Below, in pieces: positions 43,976-53,234 of a stretch of 55,877 nt of DNA. The notes below the pieces were generated by a model. The model was not told the DNA's origin and did no database searches. It saw nothing but the letters and a program-made list of their open reading frames with translations. Each line of letters starts with the position of its first letter. Position 1 is the stretch's first letter. The position numbers were made by a program, and so were the translations under genes. This stretch comes from Hyphomicrobiales bacterium (GTDB lineage Bacteria; Pseudomonadota; Alphaproteobacteria; Rhizobiales; Xanthobacteraceae): assembly GCA_009377695.1 (NCBI GenBank), contig WHTP01000024.1:1-55877 (forward strand), read 5' to 3'.

Positions 43976-46033
43976 TCACACGTCCAACAAATCATCGCTG
44001 GCAAATTCCGCGCGCTCCTGGATGAATTCGAACCGCGCCTCCGGCTTGTTGCCCATCAGGCGCTCGACCGAGCGGTCGGTGGCCTTGCGGTCGTCCTCCA
44101 CCACATTGACCCGAAGCAGCGTGCGCTTCTTCGGGTCCATGGTCGTTTCCTTGAGCTGCGCCGCCATCATCTCGCCCAGCCCCTTGAAGCGGCCGACCTC
44201 GACCTTGGCGTTGGCATGGAATTCCTTCTTCAGGATTTCCGCCTTGTGCTTGTCGTCGCGTGCGTAGAAAATCTTGCCGCCGTGCGAGAGGCGATAGAGC
44301 GGCGGCACCGCGAGATAGAGGTGGCCGTTCTCGATCAGCTTCGGCATCTGCCGGTAGAAGAATGTGATCAAGAGCGACGCGATATGCGCGCCGTCGACGT
44401 CGGCGTCGGTCATCACGATCACGCGGCCGTAGCGCAAGTCCTGCTCGCGGAAGTGCGTGCCGGTCCCGCAGCCGAGCGCCTGTACGAGGTCTGAGAGCTG
44501 CTGGTTCTGCGCGAGCTTGTCGCGGCCGGCGGAGGCGACGTTGAGGATTTTTCCTCGCAGCGGCAGGATCGCTTGTGTTGCGCGGTCGCGCGCCTGCTTG
44601 GCGGAACCGCCGGCCGAGTCGCCTTCGACGATGAATATCTCTGCGCCGTCGGCGGCAGTCAGCGTGCAATCGGCAAGTTTGCCGGGCAGGCGGAGCTTCT
44701 TTACTGCGGATTTGCGGGATATCTCCTTTTCATGCCGGCGGCGGATGCGCTCGTCCGCGCGCTCGACCACGAAATCGAGAAGCTTGTTGGCCTGCACCTG
44801 ATTGGCCGCGAGCCAGTGATCGAACGGGTCCTTGATCGCGTTCTCGACGATGCGCGTGGCCTCATTGGTGGAGAGGCGGTCCTTGGTCTGGCCCTGGAAC
44901 TCGGGCTCGCGGATGAACACCGAGAGCATGCAGGCCGCGCCTGCCATCACGTCGTCGCCCGTAATTGAAGCGGCGCGCTTGCCCTGGTTGGTGCGCTCGG
45001 CGTGATCCTTGATGCCTTTGGTGAGTGCGCTCCGCAGTCCGGACTCGTGGGTGCCGCCATCCGGTGTTGGAATGGTGTTGCAATAGGACGACAGGAACGG
45101 ATCGAAATCGGCCACGAAGCCCACCGCCCATTCGACCGTGCCGTGCCCACCTTTTTTCTCCGACTTGCCGGAAAAAATGTCGGGGTGCACCAGCGTCGCG
45201 CCGTCGATGGTCTCCTTAAGATAGTCCTCGAGACCATTCTCGAAGTGGAAAGTTGCTTCTGCCGGCACATCTTCGGCGGTGCCGATGAGCGCGGGGTCGC
45301 AATGCCAGCGGATCTCGACGCCGCCGAACAGGTAAGCCTTGGCGCGCGTCATCTTGAACAGGCGCAACGGATTGAACTCCGCCTTGGCGCCGAAGATCTC
45401 GGGGTCGGGCCTGAAGCGCACCTTGGTGCCGCGGCGGTTATTGACCTTGCCGAGCTTCTGCAGGCCGCGCTTCGGCTTGCCGCGCACATAGGCCTGCGCA
45501 TAGAGCTGGCCGCCGCGGGCGACTTCGACCTCCAGGCGCTCCGACAGCGCGTTGGTGACCGATATGCCGACGCCGTGCAGGCCACCTGTGGTGTCGTACG
45601 CATCAGAGCCGAATTTTCCGCCCGCGTGCAGCGTGGTCATGATCACTTCGAGCGCGGACTTGTTCTTGAATTTCGGATGCGGGTCGACCGGGATACCGCG
45701 GCCGTTGTCGGTCACGGTGACGAAGCCATCCTTCTCGAGCTCGACCTTGATGAAATTGGCGTGGCCGCCCAGGACCTCGTCCATGGCGTTATCGATGGCC
45801 TCCGCGAACAGGTGGTGCATCGCCTTTTCGTCGGTGCCGCCGATATACATGCCGGGGCGACGCCGCACTGGCTCGAGCCCTTCCAGCACCTCGATATGGC
45901 GCGCGGTATAGCCGCCCTCGGCCCCGGCCGTGGGACGTGCGGCGCGCGTGGGCTTGCCCCGGCCGGGCGCGGAACGCGCGGCCGGTGCGTCGAAAAGGTC
46001 GCGGGTGGCGGGTTTCTTTGCTGCTTTTGCCAT
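43976..46033 (-). CDS. parE: DNA topoisomerase IV subunit B
   Basis: A 685-aa type II topoisomerase ATPase subunit that decatenates chromosomes with ParC. The GHKL domain has EAIDNAMDEVLGGHANFIKV, VTVTDNGRGIPVDPH and TTGGLHGVGISVTNALSE. The TOPRIM domain has IFIVEGDSAGGSAKQARDR and MTDADVDGAHIASL. The length suits ParE rather than GyrB, which is longer. ATG 46033 was chosen; the frame extends 31 codons upstream into repeat copy D. The N-terminal 40 residues are Ala/Arg/Pro-rich and outside the conserved domain. Confidence 0.96.
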   Translation of the reverse strand: MAKAAKKPATRDLFDAPAARSAPGRGKPTRAARPTAGAEGGYTARHIEVLEGLEPVRRRPGMYIGGTDEKAMHHLFAEAIDNAMDEVLGGHANFIKVELEKDGFVTVTDNGRGIPVDPHPKFKNKSALEVIMTTLHAGGKFGSDAYDTTGGLHGVGISVTNALSERLEVEVARGGQLYAQAYVRGKPKRGLQKLGKVNNRRGTKVRFRPDPEIFGAKAEFNPLRLFKMTRAKAYLFGGVEIRWHCDPALIGTAEDVPAEATFHFENGLEDYLKETIDGATLVHPDIFSGKSEKKGGHGTVEWAVGFVADFDPFLSSYCNTIPTPDGGTHESGLRSALTKGIKDHAERTNQGKRAASITGDDVMAGAACMLSVFIREPEFQGQTKDRLSTNEATRIVENAIKDPFDHWLAANQVQANKLLDFVVERADERIRRRHEKEISRKSAVKKLRLPGKLADCTLTAADGAEIFIVEGDSAGGSAKQARDRATQAILPLRGKILNVASAGRDKLAQNQQLSDLVQALGCGTGTHFREQDLRYGRVIVMTDADVDGAHIASLLITFFYRQMPKLIENGHLYLAVPPLYRLSHGGKIFYARDDKHKAEILKKEFHANAKVEVGRFKGLGEMMAAQLKETTMDPKKRTLLRVNVVEDDRKATDRSVERLMGNKPEARFEFIQERAEFASDDLLDV

Positions 46034-46079
46034 ACAGGTTCCAACTCGAAACGAATCAACCGTCTCAACTATGCCATGC

Positions 46080-46184
46080 CAGTGTGGCAGTTCAGAAGTG
46101 CGCATTATCCTCGCGGCGAGTCGCACATCTGAACCAAAGCCACACTAGATTCAAAGAGTTGCTAGTATCTTTTCGATTCCGAAG
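46080..46184. repeat. Composite palindromic repeat, copy D (decayed)
   Basis: Hairpin 1 is recognisable (AGTGTGGC, TTCAGAAGTGCGCAT at the left; TCTGAACC, AAAGCCACACTAG at the right) but about eight bases of the right arm are missing. The spacer ATTCAAAGAGTTG is intact. Hairpin 2 is cut after CTAGTATCTTTTCGATTCC, with the distal arm gone. The copy lies between the divergent parE and DedA genes. Confidence 0.8.
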
Positions 46185-46270
46185 GCCGCTATTCGGGAGA
46201 CAATAGCGGCCGGATCGTGATCTTCGAGCGGATCTGGCGGGACTGGTCATGAAGGGGGCCGCGGGGCTAA

Positions 46271-46840
46271 ATGCCCGCTCCCGCCAGGACCGCCCGCCAA
46301 ATGTTCGAAGCCATCGAAAGCTACGCCGACGTCATCATCGAATTCGTAAGGGCGCATCAGGGATGGGCGCCGCTGGTGGTCTTTCTCCTCGCGTTCGGGG
46401 AATCGCTCGCCTTCATTTCGCTGCTATTGCCAGCCTGGGCGGCGCTGCTCGGCATCGGCGCGCTGATCATGGCCGGCGGAATTAGCTTTTGGCCGATCTG
46501 GGTCGCCGCGTCGCTCGGCGCTGCCTTCGGCGACTGGCTGTCTTATTGGATCGGCCAGAAGCTCGAGCACACGGTGCAACACATCTGGCCGTTGTCGCGA
46601 CATCCCGACCTGATCCCGAAGGGCGAAGCCTTCATGAAAAAATGGGGCGCGCTCGGCATTTTCATCGGGCGCTTCTTCGGGCCGCTGCGCGCGTCGGTTC
46701 CGCTCATCGCCGGCATTTTCGAGATGCCGTTCTGGCGCTTCCAGATCGCAAATTTTACATCGGCCTTTGTGTGGGCGGCGGTGCTGCTTACGGTCGGCGA
46801 CGTCGCCGGCAAAGCCATCAGGTGGCTGTGGGGCGGCTAG
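46271..46840 (+). CDS. DedA family membrane protein
   Basis: A 189-aa DedA/VTT protein with about five TM helices. The family signature is clear: FGESLAFISLLLPAWAALLG, GAAFGDWLSYWIG, then FMKKWGALGIFIGRFFGPLR (the conserved G-x-x-x-R-F-x-P/G-x-R) and VPLIAGIFEMPFWRF. DedA proteins act as proton-driven lipid scramblases or undecaprenyl-phosphate recyclers. ATG 46271 is kept; ATG 46301 (MFEAIESY) is also plausible. The TAG stop is contributed by the palindrome that starts at 46837. Confidence 0.9.
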   Translation: MPAPARTARQMFEAIESYADVIIEFVRAHQGWAPLVVFLLAFGESLAFISLLLPAWAALLGIGALIMAGGISFWPIWVAASLGAAFGDWLSYWIGQKLEHTVQHIWPLSRHPDLIPKGEAFMKKWGALGIFIGRFFGPLRASVPLIAGIFEMPFWRFQIANFTSAFVWAAVLLTVGDVAGKAIRWLWGG

Positions 46841-46878
46841 ACCATGATCCGATTCGACTGAATCGGATCATGGTCTAG
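46837..46878. repeat. Perfect 19-bp inverted repeat on the DedA stop codon
   Basis: CTAGACCATGATCCGATTC (46837-46855), loop GACT, and the exact complement 46860-46878. The DedA stop TAG is at 46838-46840, inside the left arm. No T tract follows, but the stem is long enough to block transcription or 3' decay. Confidence 0.88.
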
Positions 46879-46889
46879 CTTCCTGCTTT

Positions 46890-46937
46890 GAGCATGATCT
46901 TTTCCGAAAACCGGTTCCACTTTTCGGGATCATGCTC
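46890..46937. repeat. GAGCATGATC palindromic repeat, copy 2
   Basis: GAGCATGATCTTTTCCGAAA, ACCGGTTCCAC, then TTTTCGGGATCATGCTC. It is nearly identical to the element at 26827-26877, and stands 11 bp after another palindrome, giving two stacked hairpins behind DedA. Confidence 0.85.
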
Positions 46938-47028
46938 TAGGATTTCGATCTAGCAACCGCCGGCGTCATCATCATGTCCGGATGACCCGCACAATGTCCC
47001 GTCTCGATCTCCGGATGGAGGGACACAA

Positions 47029-47610
47029 ATGCGATCGGCCTGCCGAACCGGTGTTCTGTTCATCGCCATCATGACGCCCGCCATGTTAGATAGTTATCCG
47101 GCGGCCGCTGTCGACCCCCTCGATCTTGCGGCCCCGTGCAGTGTTTTCGATGCTGCGCCATGCACGCCGTCCTTTTGCGGCGTGTTCGAGCCCTGGCCGT
47201 GTATCCCATCGTTACCCTCGATCGGACAGGGCTTGCGCGTGACCATTGCCAGTCGGATCACCGAAGGTGGAAGCGCTCCGAAAGGACCGGTCAATTCCCT
47301 TCGAGAGCTCTACGCGGCGCTGCGCGCATGTTGGGAACCGCCACCATTGCAAGAGGTGTCCCATGGGATGCAAATGTCAGTGCGCTTCAGCTTCAAGCGG
47401 ACCGGCGAGATCGTCGCCCCTCCGCGGGTGACCTATACCAGCAGCGACGCCGACCCTGAGACGAGGCGCATCTATGGCCGAGCCATTGATGCGGCGCTCG
47501 AGCGCTGCACGCCGATGCCGTTCAGCGAAAAGATGGGCGCTGCCATCGCCGGGCGGCCGATCTCCATCCGCTTCATCGACAATCGGAAGCCGCAAAGTCC
47601 GCGACTCTGA
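47029..47610 (+). CDS. Exported protein with TonB/TolA-C-like domain
   Basis: A 193-aa product with a signal peptide (about 1-26, ending PAAAVD). A Cys-rich linker follows (CSVFDAAPCTPSFCGVFEPWPC, four Cys in 22 residues). The C-terminal domain has LYAALRACWEPPPL, MSVRFSFKRTGEIVAPPRVTY and ALERCTPMPFSEKM. The strand-turn pattern FSFKRTGEI and the paired Cys resemble periplasmic TolA-C/TonB-C folds seen in Bradyrhizobium hypothetical proteins. The family call is tentative. It is convergent with the PABS gene, three bases apart. Confidence 0.62.
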   Translation: MRSACRTGVLFIAIMTPAMLDSYPAAAVDPLDLAAPCSVFDAAPCTPSFCGVFEPWPCIPSLPSIGQGLRVTIASRITEGGSAPKGPVNSLRELYAALRACWEPPPLQEVSHGMQMSVRFSFKRTGEIVAPPRVTYTSSDADPETRRIYGRAIDAALERCTPMPFSEKMGAAIAGRPISIRFIDNRKPQSPRL

Positions 47611-47613
47611 ACG

Positions 47614-49890
47614 CTACTGCCGGAGCTGCCGGATCATCGCGCCGACGATGTTCGAATAATCGTCGGTCCACACGCGCTGACGCGGATTAGGCCGCTGCAA
47701 TTCCCAGTATTGCGACTTGGCCAGCGGGCCAAAATCCTCATCCTTGCGTGCGCTGATGGTCACCGTGCCGAGGAACTTGTAGTCGTTGTCGTCCTCGACG
47801 ACGTCGCCGCTCTCGCTGACGCGCGTGACCATATCATTCGCCGCCGCGATGCCGGTCACCACCGACGCGAGCTCGAGATGCCGGTTCGAGATGTGGATCA
47901 GCACGATGCCGTTCGGCGACAGCTTGCTCTTGTAGATCGCCATCGCTTCTTTGGTCAGCAGGTGGATCGGGATCGCATCGGACGTGAACGCATCGACGAC
48001 GATCAGGTCGTAGCTGCCGTCAGGGGCGTCGGTGAGCGTCAGACGTGCGTCGCCCATGACGATCGGCACGTCCTGTCCGCATTCCTTGAGGAAGGTGAAC
48101 ATGCCCATGTCGCGTGAGAGCCGGACCATGAGCGGATCGATCTCGTAATACACGGCTTTGTCGCCGGGCTGCGAGCGGCAGATCAGGCTGCCGGTACCGA
48201 GCCCGATCACGGCGTAGCTCATGGGGCCGCCACCCTTCACCGTGCGGGCGGCATCCATGCCCTGCGCGATGGCGGAGCCGTCGTAGTAGTACATGGTCGG
48301 AGCGGGACGTCCGGTGACCGGGTTGCCCTGGTTGTCGCGAATGCGTTGTCCGCCGTGCAGCGTGGTGCCGTGCGAGAGCGTGCGGAAACGGCCGTTCGAT
48401 GTCTCGTTGACCTTCATCACGCCGAAGAAGCTGCGCAGCGTCAGCGTGCTGCTGCCCTCGACCACGTAATGGTGAGCGAGCAGTACGGTCGCGATGATGG
48501 CGGCGAACGGGACGGGATGGCGCCAGAACAGCACGGTCAATATCAGCAGGCCGCCAAGCATCGCGTTGTAGGTCGCGAGATCGATGTCCTGCTCGAACTG
48601 CCGGAACAGGAACAGGCCGATCACCGCAAGGATGATCGAGCCGAAGACGAGGATCTGCTGCCAGGTGGTCTTCGGCCACTCCAGGCCTGGACGGCACAGC
48701 ACTGCAAGCGTGATCAGGATCGGATATTCCGCGATCCAGTTGAACACATGAGGCGAGACGAGGCCGGCCGAGATGCCACCGACCACGCCCCCAAACGACA
48801 TCCACATGTAGAACGACGTCAGATAGCGCGGGGCTGGCCGCCGCGATGCAAGTTCGCCGTGGCACATCAGCGTGATGACAAAGAACACAGCGAGGTGGAC
48901 CGCCATCACGCCGACAATGAGCCGGATCGGCTCGTAAACGATGACCGCCACCAGCGCCAGGATGAAGACCGGTTGAATCTCGACCACCAGCCAATGCGGA
49001 ATGATTGGCTGGCGTGAGAACACGATGACGAAGGTGAGGAGATAGAGCGCGAGCGGGATCACCCAGAGCAGCGGAACGGCGGCGACGTCGGTCGAGATAT
49101 GCGCAGTGACCGCGACCAGAAGCCCTGATGGTACGGCCGCCAGGAACACCCAGCGTACGATACTGCCCCAGGTCGGCGGCGCCGATTCTTCCGTCTTCGT
49201 TGTCGACGTGACGGGCGCTGCGGCCGGTGCGTGGTCGGGCGAGTGCCACAAGAGATAGCCACAACCCGCGATCAAAAGCATAAGGATGATGAATCCGGTC
49301 GCCCACAACCATGTCTGGGTGGTGAGCGAAATCATGGGCTCGATCACGATGGGATAGGACAGCAGCGCAAGGAAGCTGCCGATATTGCTCGCCGCATACA
49401 GAAAATAGGGATCGTTCGCCGACGGATGATCGGTGCGCGCGAACCACGCTTGCAGCAAAGGCGCGTTGGCGGCGAGCGCGAAGAAGGGCGGTCCGATCGA
49501 GACCGCGAACAGACCGAGCAGCCAGAATGATTCCCCGACCTCAGGCGGCCGGCCCCAGTTCGCCGCGATCGACAACGGCAGCCAGAAGCAGGCGATCACC
49601 AGCAGGCCGAGGTGGATGATGACCGAGCGGCGGCCCGGCGCGTAGTGCGTCAACAGATGAGCGTAGCCGTAGCCCGCGAGCAGCGCGGCCTGGAAGAACA
49701 CCATCGCTACGGACCACACCGCCGGTGCACCACCGAGCCGCGGCAGCACGAGCTTGGTGAACATCGGCTGCACCGCAAACAACAGCGCCGCACTCAGGAA
49801 GATCGACGCCGTAAAGACCACCAGAAGCTGGGTTATCCGCGCGGCGTAATCTTGGGTAGCGGGAGTCGAGGAGAGATCGGAATTGGTCAT
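47614..49890 (-). CDS. Fused MFS-like membrane / spermidine synthase-like protein
   Basis: A 758-aa protein. The N-terminal two thirds (about 1-500) have about 13-14 TM helices with MFTKLVLPRLGGAPAVWSVAMVFF, LLQAWFARTDHPSANDPYFL and YAASNIGSFLALLSYPIVIE. The C-terminal third is a class I methyltransferase fold of the polyamine synthase type: MSYAVIGLGTGSLICRS, YYEIDPLMVRLSRD, PIVMGDARLTL, YDLIVVDAFTSDAIPIHLLT. Such fusions are widespread; a true aminopropyl transfer has rarely been shown, so the reaction is unknown. Confidence 0.9.
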   Translation of the reverse strand: MTNSDLSSTPATQDYAARITQLLVVFTASIFLSAALLFAVQPMFTKLVLPRLGGAPAVWSVAMVFFQAALLAGYGYAHLLTHYAPGRRSVIIHLGLLVIACFWLPLSIAANWGRPPEVGESFWLLGLFAVSIGPPFFALAANAPLLQAWFARTDHPSANDPYFLYAASNIGSFLALLSYPIVIEPMISLTTQTWLWATGFIILMLLIAGCGYLLWHSPDHAPAAAPVTSTTKTEESAPPTWGSIVRWVFLAAVPSGLLVAVTAHISTDVAAVPLLWVIPLALYLLTFVIVFSRQPIIPHWLVVEIQPVFILALVAVIVYEPIRLIVGVMAVHLAVFFVITLMCHGELASRRPAPRYLTSFYMWMSFGGVVGGISAGLVSPHVFNWIAEYPILITLAVLCRPGLEWPKTTWQQILVFGSIILAVIGLFLFRQFEQDIDLATYNAMLGGLLILTVLFWRHPVPFAAIIATVLLAHHYVVEGSSTLTLRSFFGVMKVNETSNGRFRTLSHGTTLHGGQRIRDNQGNPVTGRPAPTMYYYDGSAIAQGMDAARTVKGGGPMSYAVIGLGTGSLICRSQPGDKAVYYEIDPLMVRLSRDMGMFTFLKECGQDVPIVMGDARLTLTDAPDGSYDLIVVDAFTSDAIPIHLLTKEAMAIYKSKLSPNGIVLIHISNRHLELASVVTGIAAANDMVTRVSESGDVVEDDNDYKFLGTVTISARKDEDFGPLAKSQYWELQRPNPRQRVWTDDYSNIVGAMIRQLRQ

Positions 49891-49994
49891 GATTATTCAC
49901 TTATCCGCCGCGGCGCGGGCGCTGGCAAGCCGGGAATAGCCGTCAAGTCCGCTGTTTGACGCTACGACGCCCCGGTACTGTGGTAGCCCATCCT

Positions 49995-50238
49995 ATGTCA
50001 GGCAAGGTCTACTTCCAGGCCGACGTCACCAACCTGCCGATCTTTGTGCGCAATCCGGATTGGCACCTGATGTTCGATCAGGACACCAAGATGGCGGAAG
50101 CGACTCGGCGCAAGGTCTAGACATGCCGGTCGCAGAGAAGCAGAGAAAATGATGGTGCAGGGCTTCCACGATCTCTTCCCGGCGCTCGCTTATATCGAGA
50201 AGATCGGATCGGGCTACCGCGAGATACCGGTGCCATGA
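49995..50238 (+). pseudogene. Remnant of an MBL-fold hydrolase C-terminus
   Basis: Plus-strand sequence reads MSGKVYFQADVTNLPIFVRN, then PDWHLMFDQDTKMAEATRRKV and a stop. In another frame it continues MMVQGFHDLFPALAYIEKIG and SGYREIPVP. This matches, residue by residue, the end of the MBL-fold gene at 52212-53200. Two lesions separate the frames: one base lost after GTCTA (near 50119) and an 8-base direct duplication (GCAGAGAA) near 50130. The N-terminal two thirds are absent. It is a dead paralogue or a leftover of a recombination event. The rest of 49891-50458 holds only promoter-like sequence. Confidence 0.78.
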
Positions 50239-50458
50239 GCCTGGTGCTTTAATCGGTCATCATCAGTCATCACTGCAAATCATGAAAAGCCGCCGCCAGG
50301 TGGTCTTCTCTCTGCCGATTGGCAGGACTTGCGGTATTCGGTACGGCTTCCACGGGCGGCGGCCCACTCACCGGCAATCGCCTGCTTGCACGCGGTGAAT
50401 CGTCACCGTAGCATCCCTTCGAAGCCACATCAGATGGGTTCATTGGGAGGGAAGCGCG

Positions 50459-52183
50459 ATGCGAAAGCCGTTTCATGACGGCGATGCCGTCAATGCATTA
50501 ATCGACGCCGCCTATTTCGGGCGCATCAGCCGCCGCTCATTCATCAAGGGGCTTGTTGCCGCCGGCTTCACTGTAGCCGCGGCGCGCGACATGGCTGAGC
50601 AGGCGGCGCACGCGCAGTCGAACCAAGCCGCGCGGATCGCAAATCTCAAGAACGAATACGACTTCATCATCGTTGGCGCCGGCGCCTCCGGCTGTGTTCT
50701 GGCGCAACGGCTTTCGCAGGATGGCCGCGCCAGCGTGTTGGTGATTGAAGGCGGCGGCACCAATCTCGACCAGGACAAGATTCGCGATCCGCGCGTCTAT
50801 GCGCGCAATTTCGGCACCGACACGGACTGGGGCTACAAGTCCACGCCGCAAAAACACCTCAACAACCGCGTGATCGTTGCACCGGTCGGCAAGATCATCG
50901 GCGGCGGCTCGAGCATCAACGCCACAGTTTGGCTTAAAGGCGACAAAGCCGACTACGACCAATGGGAGGCGGCGGCCGGACCAAACTGGTCCTTCAATCA
51001 CATCGTCCGCAACTTCAAGAAGGTCGAGCGCTACGCTGGTGGCGAGAGCGTAATCCGTGGCGGCGAGGGCATGATCGCAACGCGCAAGCCCGCAGTCGAC
51101 CATCCGGCGACGCGCGCCTTCATCGAGTCGGCGGTCGGTCTCGGTAAGAAGGAAGAGCTCGACGTCAACGATGTCGCGAGCTTGACCAACATCGTCGGCC
51201 AGCAGGACATCAATGTGACGGCCGATATGCGCCGCATCTCGGCCGCACACGCGTATCTCTTGCCGGCACTGTCGCGCGGCAACCTCACGCTGCTGCCGGC
51301 CACGACGGTCACGCGACTCGATATCGCCGGCGAAGATTGCCGCGGCGTTATTGCAACGGTGGACGGTCAGGAGCGGCGCTTCTCCGCCGTGCGCGAGGTG
51401 ATCGTGTGCGCCGGCGGTCTGCAGTCGCCAAAGTTGTTGATGCTTTCTGGCATTGGCCCGGCCGATCATCTGCGCCAGTTCGGCATTGCCGTGGTGAAGG
51501 ACGCGCCGCAGGTCGGTGCCAACCTGCACGATCACATGCTGGTGCGGCTCGTGTTCGCGACCAAGGTGCCGATGGCGCCGCCGGTGGACACCGGGCATGC
51601 CGGCATCACCTATCATCGCAGCAGTTCATCGCTGGCGGGTCCGAATATCCAGATTTTTGGCCGCTTGAATGCGCCCAATGTCCCGAACTTGCCGTCCGAT
51701 CACGGATACCTGACCATGCCAGGTCTGATGAAGCCGGCGAGCCGCGGCACCGTCCGGCTCGCGTCGGCCGATCCGTCGGCGCCTCTCATGGTCGATCCCA
51801 ATTACTTCGCCGAGCAGGCGGATGTCGATGCCTATGTCGCGAGCGTCGAACTCGCGACGGCGATCGGCAACGGCAAGGGCTTCGACGGAATCCGCAAGGA
51901 GCAGGTGAGTATTCCGGGCGCGGGAAGGGCGCAGATCATCGACTACATCCGCGCCAATGCCGCAACCTATTTCCACTTCGTCGGTACCTGTGCGATGGGT
52001 AGTGCGCTGACCGCACCGGTTGACGAAGACCTGCGCGTGCGCGGCGTCCGTCGCCTGCGTGTCGCTGACGCTTCGGTGATGCCGGTGATCCCATGCTGCA
52101 ACACTCACGCGCCGACGCTGTCGCTCGCGGAGCGAGCAGCCGAACTCGTTCTGGCCGCGCGCGCGGTCGGTAGTGCAAACTGA
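50459..52183 (+). CDS. GMC-family flavin oxidoreductase with Tat signal
   Basis: A 574-aa FAD enzyme of the glucose-methanol-choline family. A twin-arginine motif SRRSFIK (24-30) is followed by GLVAAGFTVAAA, predicting export of the folded flavoprotein. The FAD fold starts FIIVGAGASGCVLAQRL (70-86). The GMC signatures are GKIIGGGSSINATVWLKGD and AGGLQSPKLLMLSGIGP, and the C-terminal active site holds FHFVGTCAMG and CCNTHAPTLSLAERAAEL. It oxidises an alcohol or sugar-like substrate, which is unknown. GGGAGGGAAG precedes the ATG. A cytochrome c gene nearby could be its electron acceptor. Confidence 0.94.
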   Translation: MRKPFHDGDAVNALIDAAYFGRISRRSFIKGLVAAGFTVAAARDMAEQAAHAQSNQAARIANLKNEYDFIIVGAGASGCVLAQRLSQDGRASVLVIEGGGTNLDQDKIRDPRVYARNFGTDTDWGYKSTPQKHLNNRVIVAPVGKIIGGGSSINATVWLKGDKADYDQWEAAAGPNWSFNHIVRNFKKVERYAGGESVIRGGEGMIATRKPAVDHPATRAFIESAVGLGKKEELDVNDVASLTNIVGQQDINVTADMRRISAAHAYLLPALSRGNLTLLPATTVTRLDIAGEDCRGVIATVDGQERRFSAVREVIVCAGGLQSPKLLMLSGIGPADHLRQFGIAVVKDAPQVGANLHDHMLVRLVFATKVPMAPPVDTGHAGITYHRSSSSLAGPNIQIFGRLNAPNVPNLPSDHGYLTMPGLMKPASRGTVRLASADPSAPLMVDPNYFAEQADVDAYVASVELATAIGNGKGFDGIRKEQVSIPGAGRAQIIDYIRANAATYFHFVGTCAMGSALTAPVDEDLRVRGVRRLRVADASVMPVIPCCNTHAPTLSLAERAAELVLAARAVGSAN

Positions 52184-52211
52184 CGATGTGCCTGCCCCCA
52201 GGGAGGACGAC

Positions 52212-53200
52212 ATGACCGAAGTCACTCGCCGCGACGCCATCGCGGCCGCAGCAGCAACGACGTTGGCCTCGATGGGCGTAAGCGCTCCCGCAGGTGCAGC
52301 GCCGCCGGCAGCCGGGCGCCGCGCGCCTGGCTGGTACCGCTACACGGTCGGCGATATGGAGGTGACCGTTGTGACCGATGGCGCGCGCTCGTTCGACCTG
52401 ACGCCGTCTTACGTGACCAACGCGCCCATCGAGGAAGTAAGGAAGGCCCTTGAAGCGGCCTACATGCCTCCCAATCGCATGATCCACCATTATGCGCCGA
52501 TCGTGATCAAGACCGGCGGAAAGCTCGTTGTTATCGACACCGGGGGCGGGCCGGGCCAGTACAAGCAAACAAAGGGCGAACTCGGCCAGTTCGCTGAAAA
52601 TCTCATGGCCTCGGGCATCGATCCCAAGTCGATCGACATGGTGGTGATTTCGCATTTCCATGGCGACCACGTGAACGGTCTCTTGGATTCCGCGAACAAG
52701 CTCGCATTCCCGAACGCTGAAGTGCTGGTGCCGGAAGTCGAATGGAAATTCTGGATGGATGACGGCGAAATGAGCCGCGCCTCGGCCGGACGCATGGCCG
52801 GCCTGTTCAAGAACAACCGCCGTATCTTTGATGCGCTCGGTCGCAAGGTCACCCCTACGGTTGGGGCAAGGAGGTCGCGCCCGGAATCGTGCCGGTGGCA
52901 ACCACCGGCCATTCGATCGGGCATACGTCGTACGTGGTCTCCTCGGGCAAGAGCACGGTCTATGTGCAGTCGGACGTCACCAACAACCCGGGGTTGTTCG
53001 CGCGTCATCCCGATTGGGGCGGCGCGTTCGACCAGGATCCGAATGCGGCGGTGGCGACCCGGCGCAAGGTCTACGACATGCTGGTCGCCGAGAAGCTCCT
53101 GGTGCAGGGGTTCCACTATCCGTTCCCCGGCCTTGCGCGCGTCGAAAAGGCGGGCAGCGGCTACCGCGTCGTGCCGGCATCGTGGCACCCGACGCTTTGA
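52212..53200 (+). pseudogene. Exported MBL-fold hydrolase with a single frameshift
   Basis: A metallo-beta-lactamase-fold enzyme. The N-terminus VTRRDAIAAAAATTLASMGV looks like a Tat or Sec leader. The zinc motif is HFHGDH (148-153) after VVISH. The first frame is lost at about codon 214, at ACCCC 52851-52855. Adding one C restores YGWGKEVAPGIVPVATTGHS and the rest up to ASWHPTL, ending at 53200. The second zinc histidine is GHSIGHTSY, in the restored part. The C run makes a sequencing or replication slip plausible. GGGAGG precedes ATG 52212. It sits 28 bp after the GMC gene, so the two form an operon. Confidence 0.85.
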
Positions 53201-53234
53201 CGGAGGCTGCCCCGCAACAGGCATTGGCAGCACA

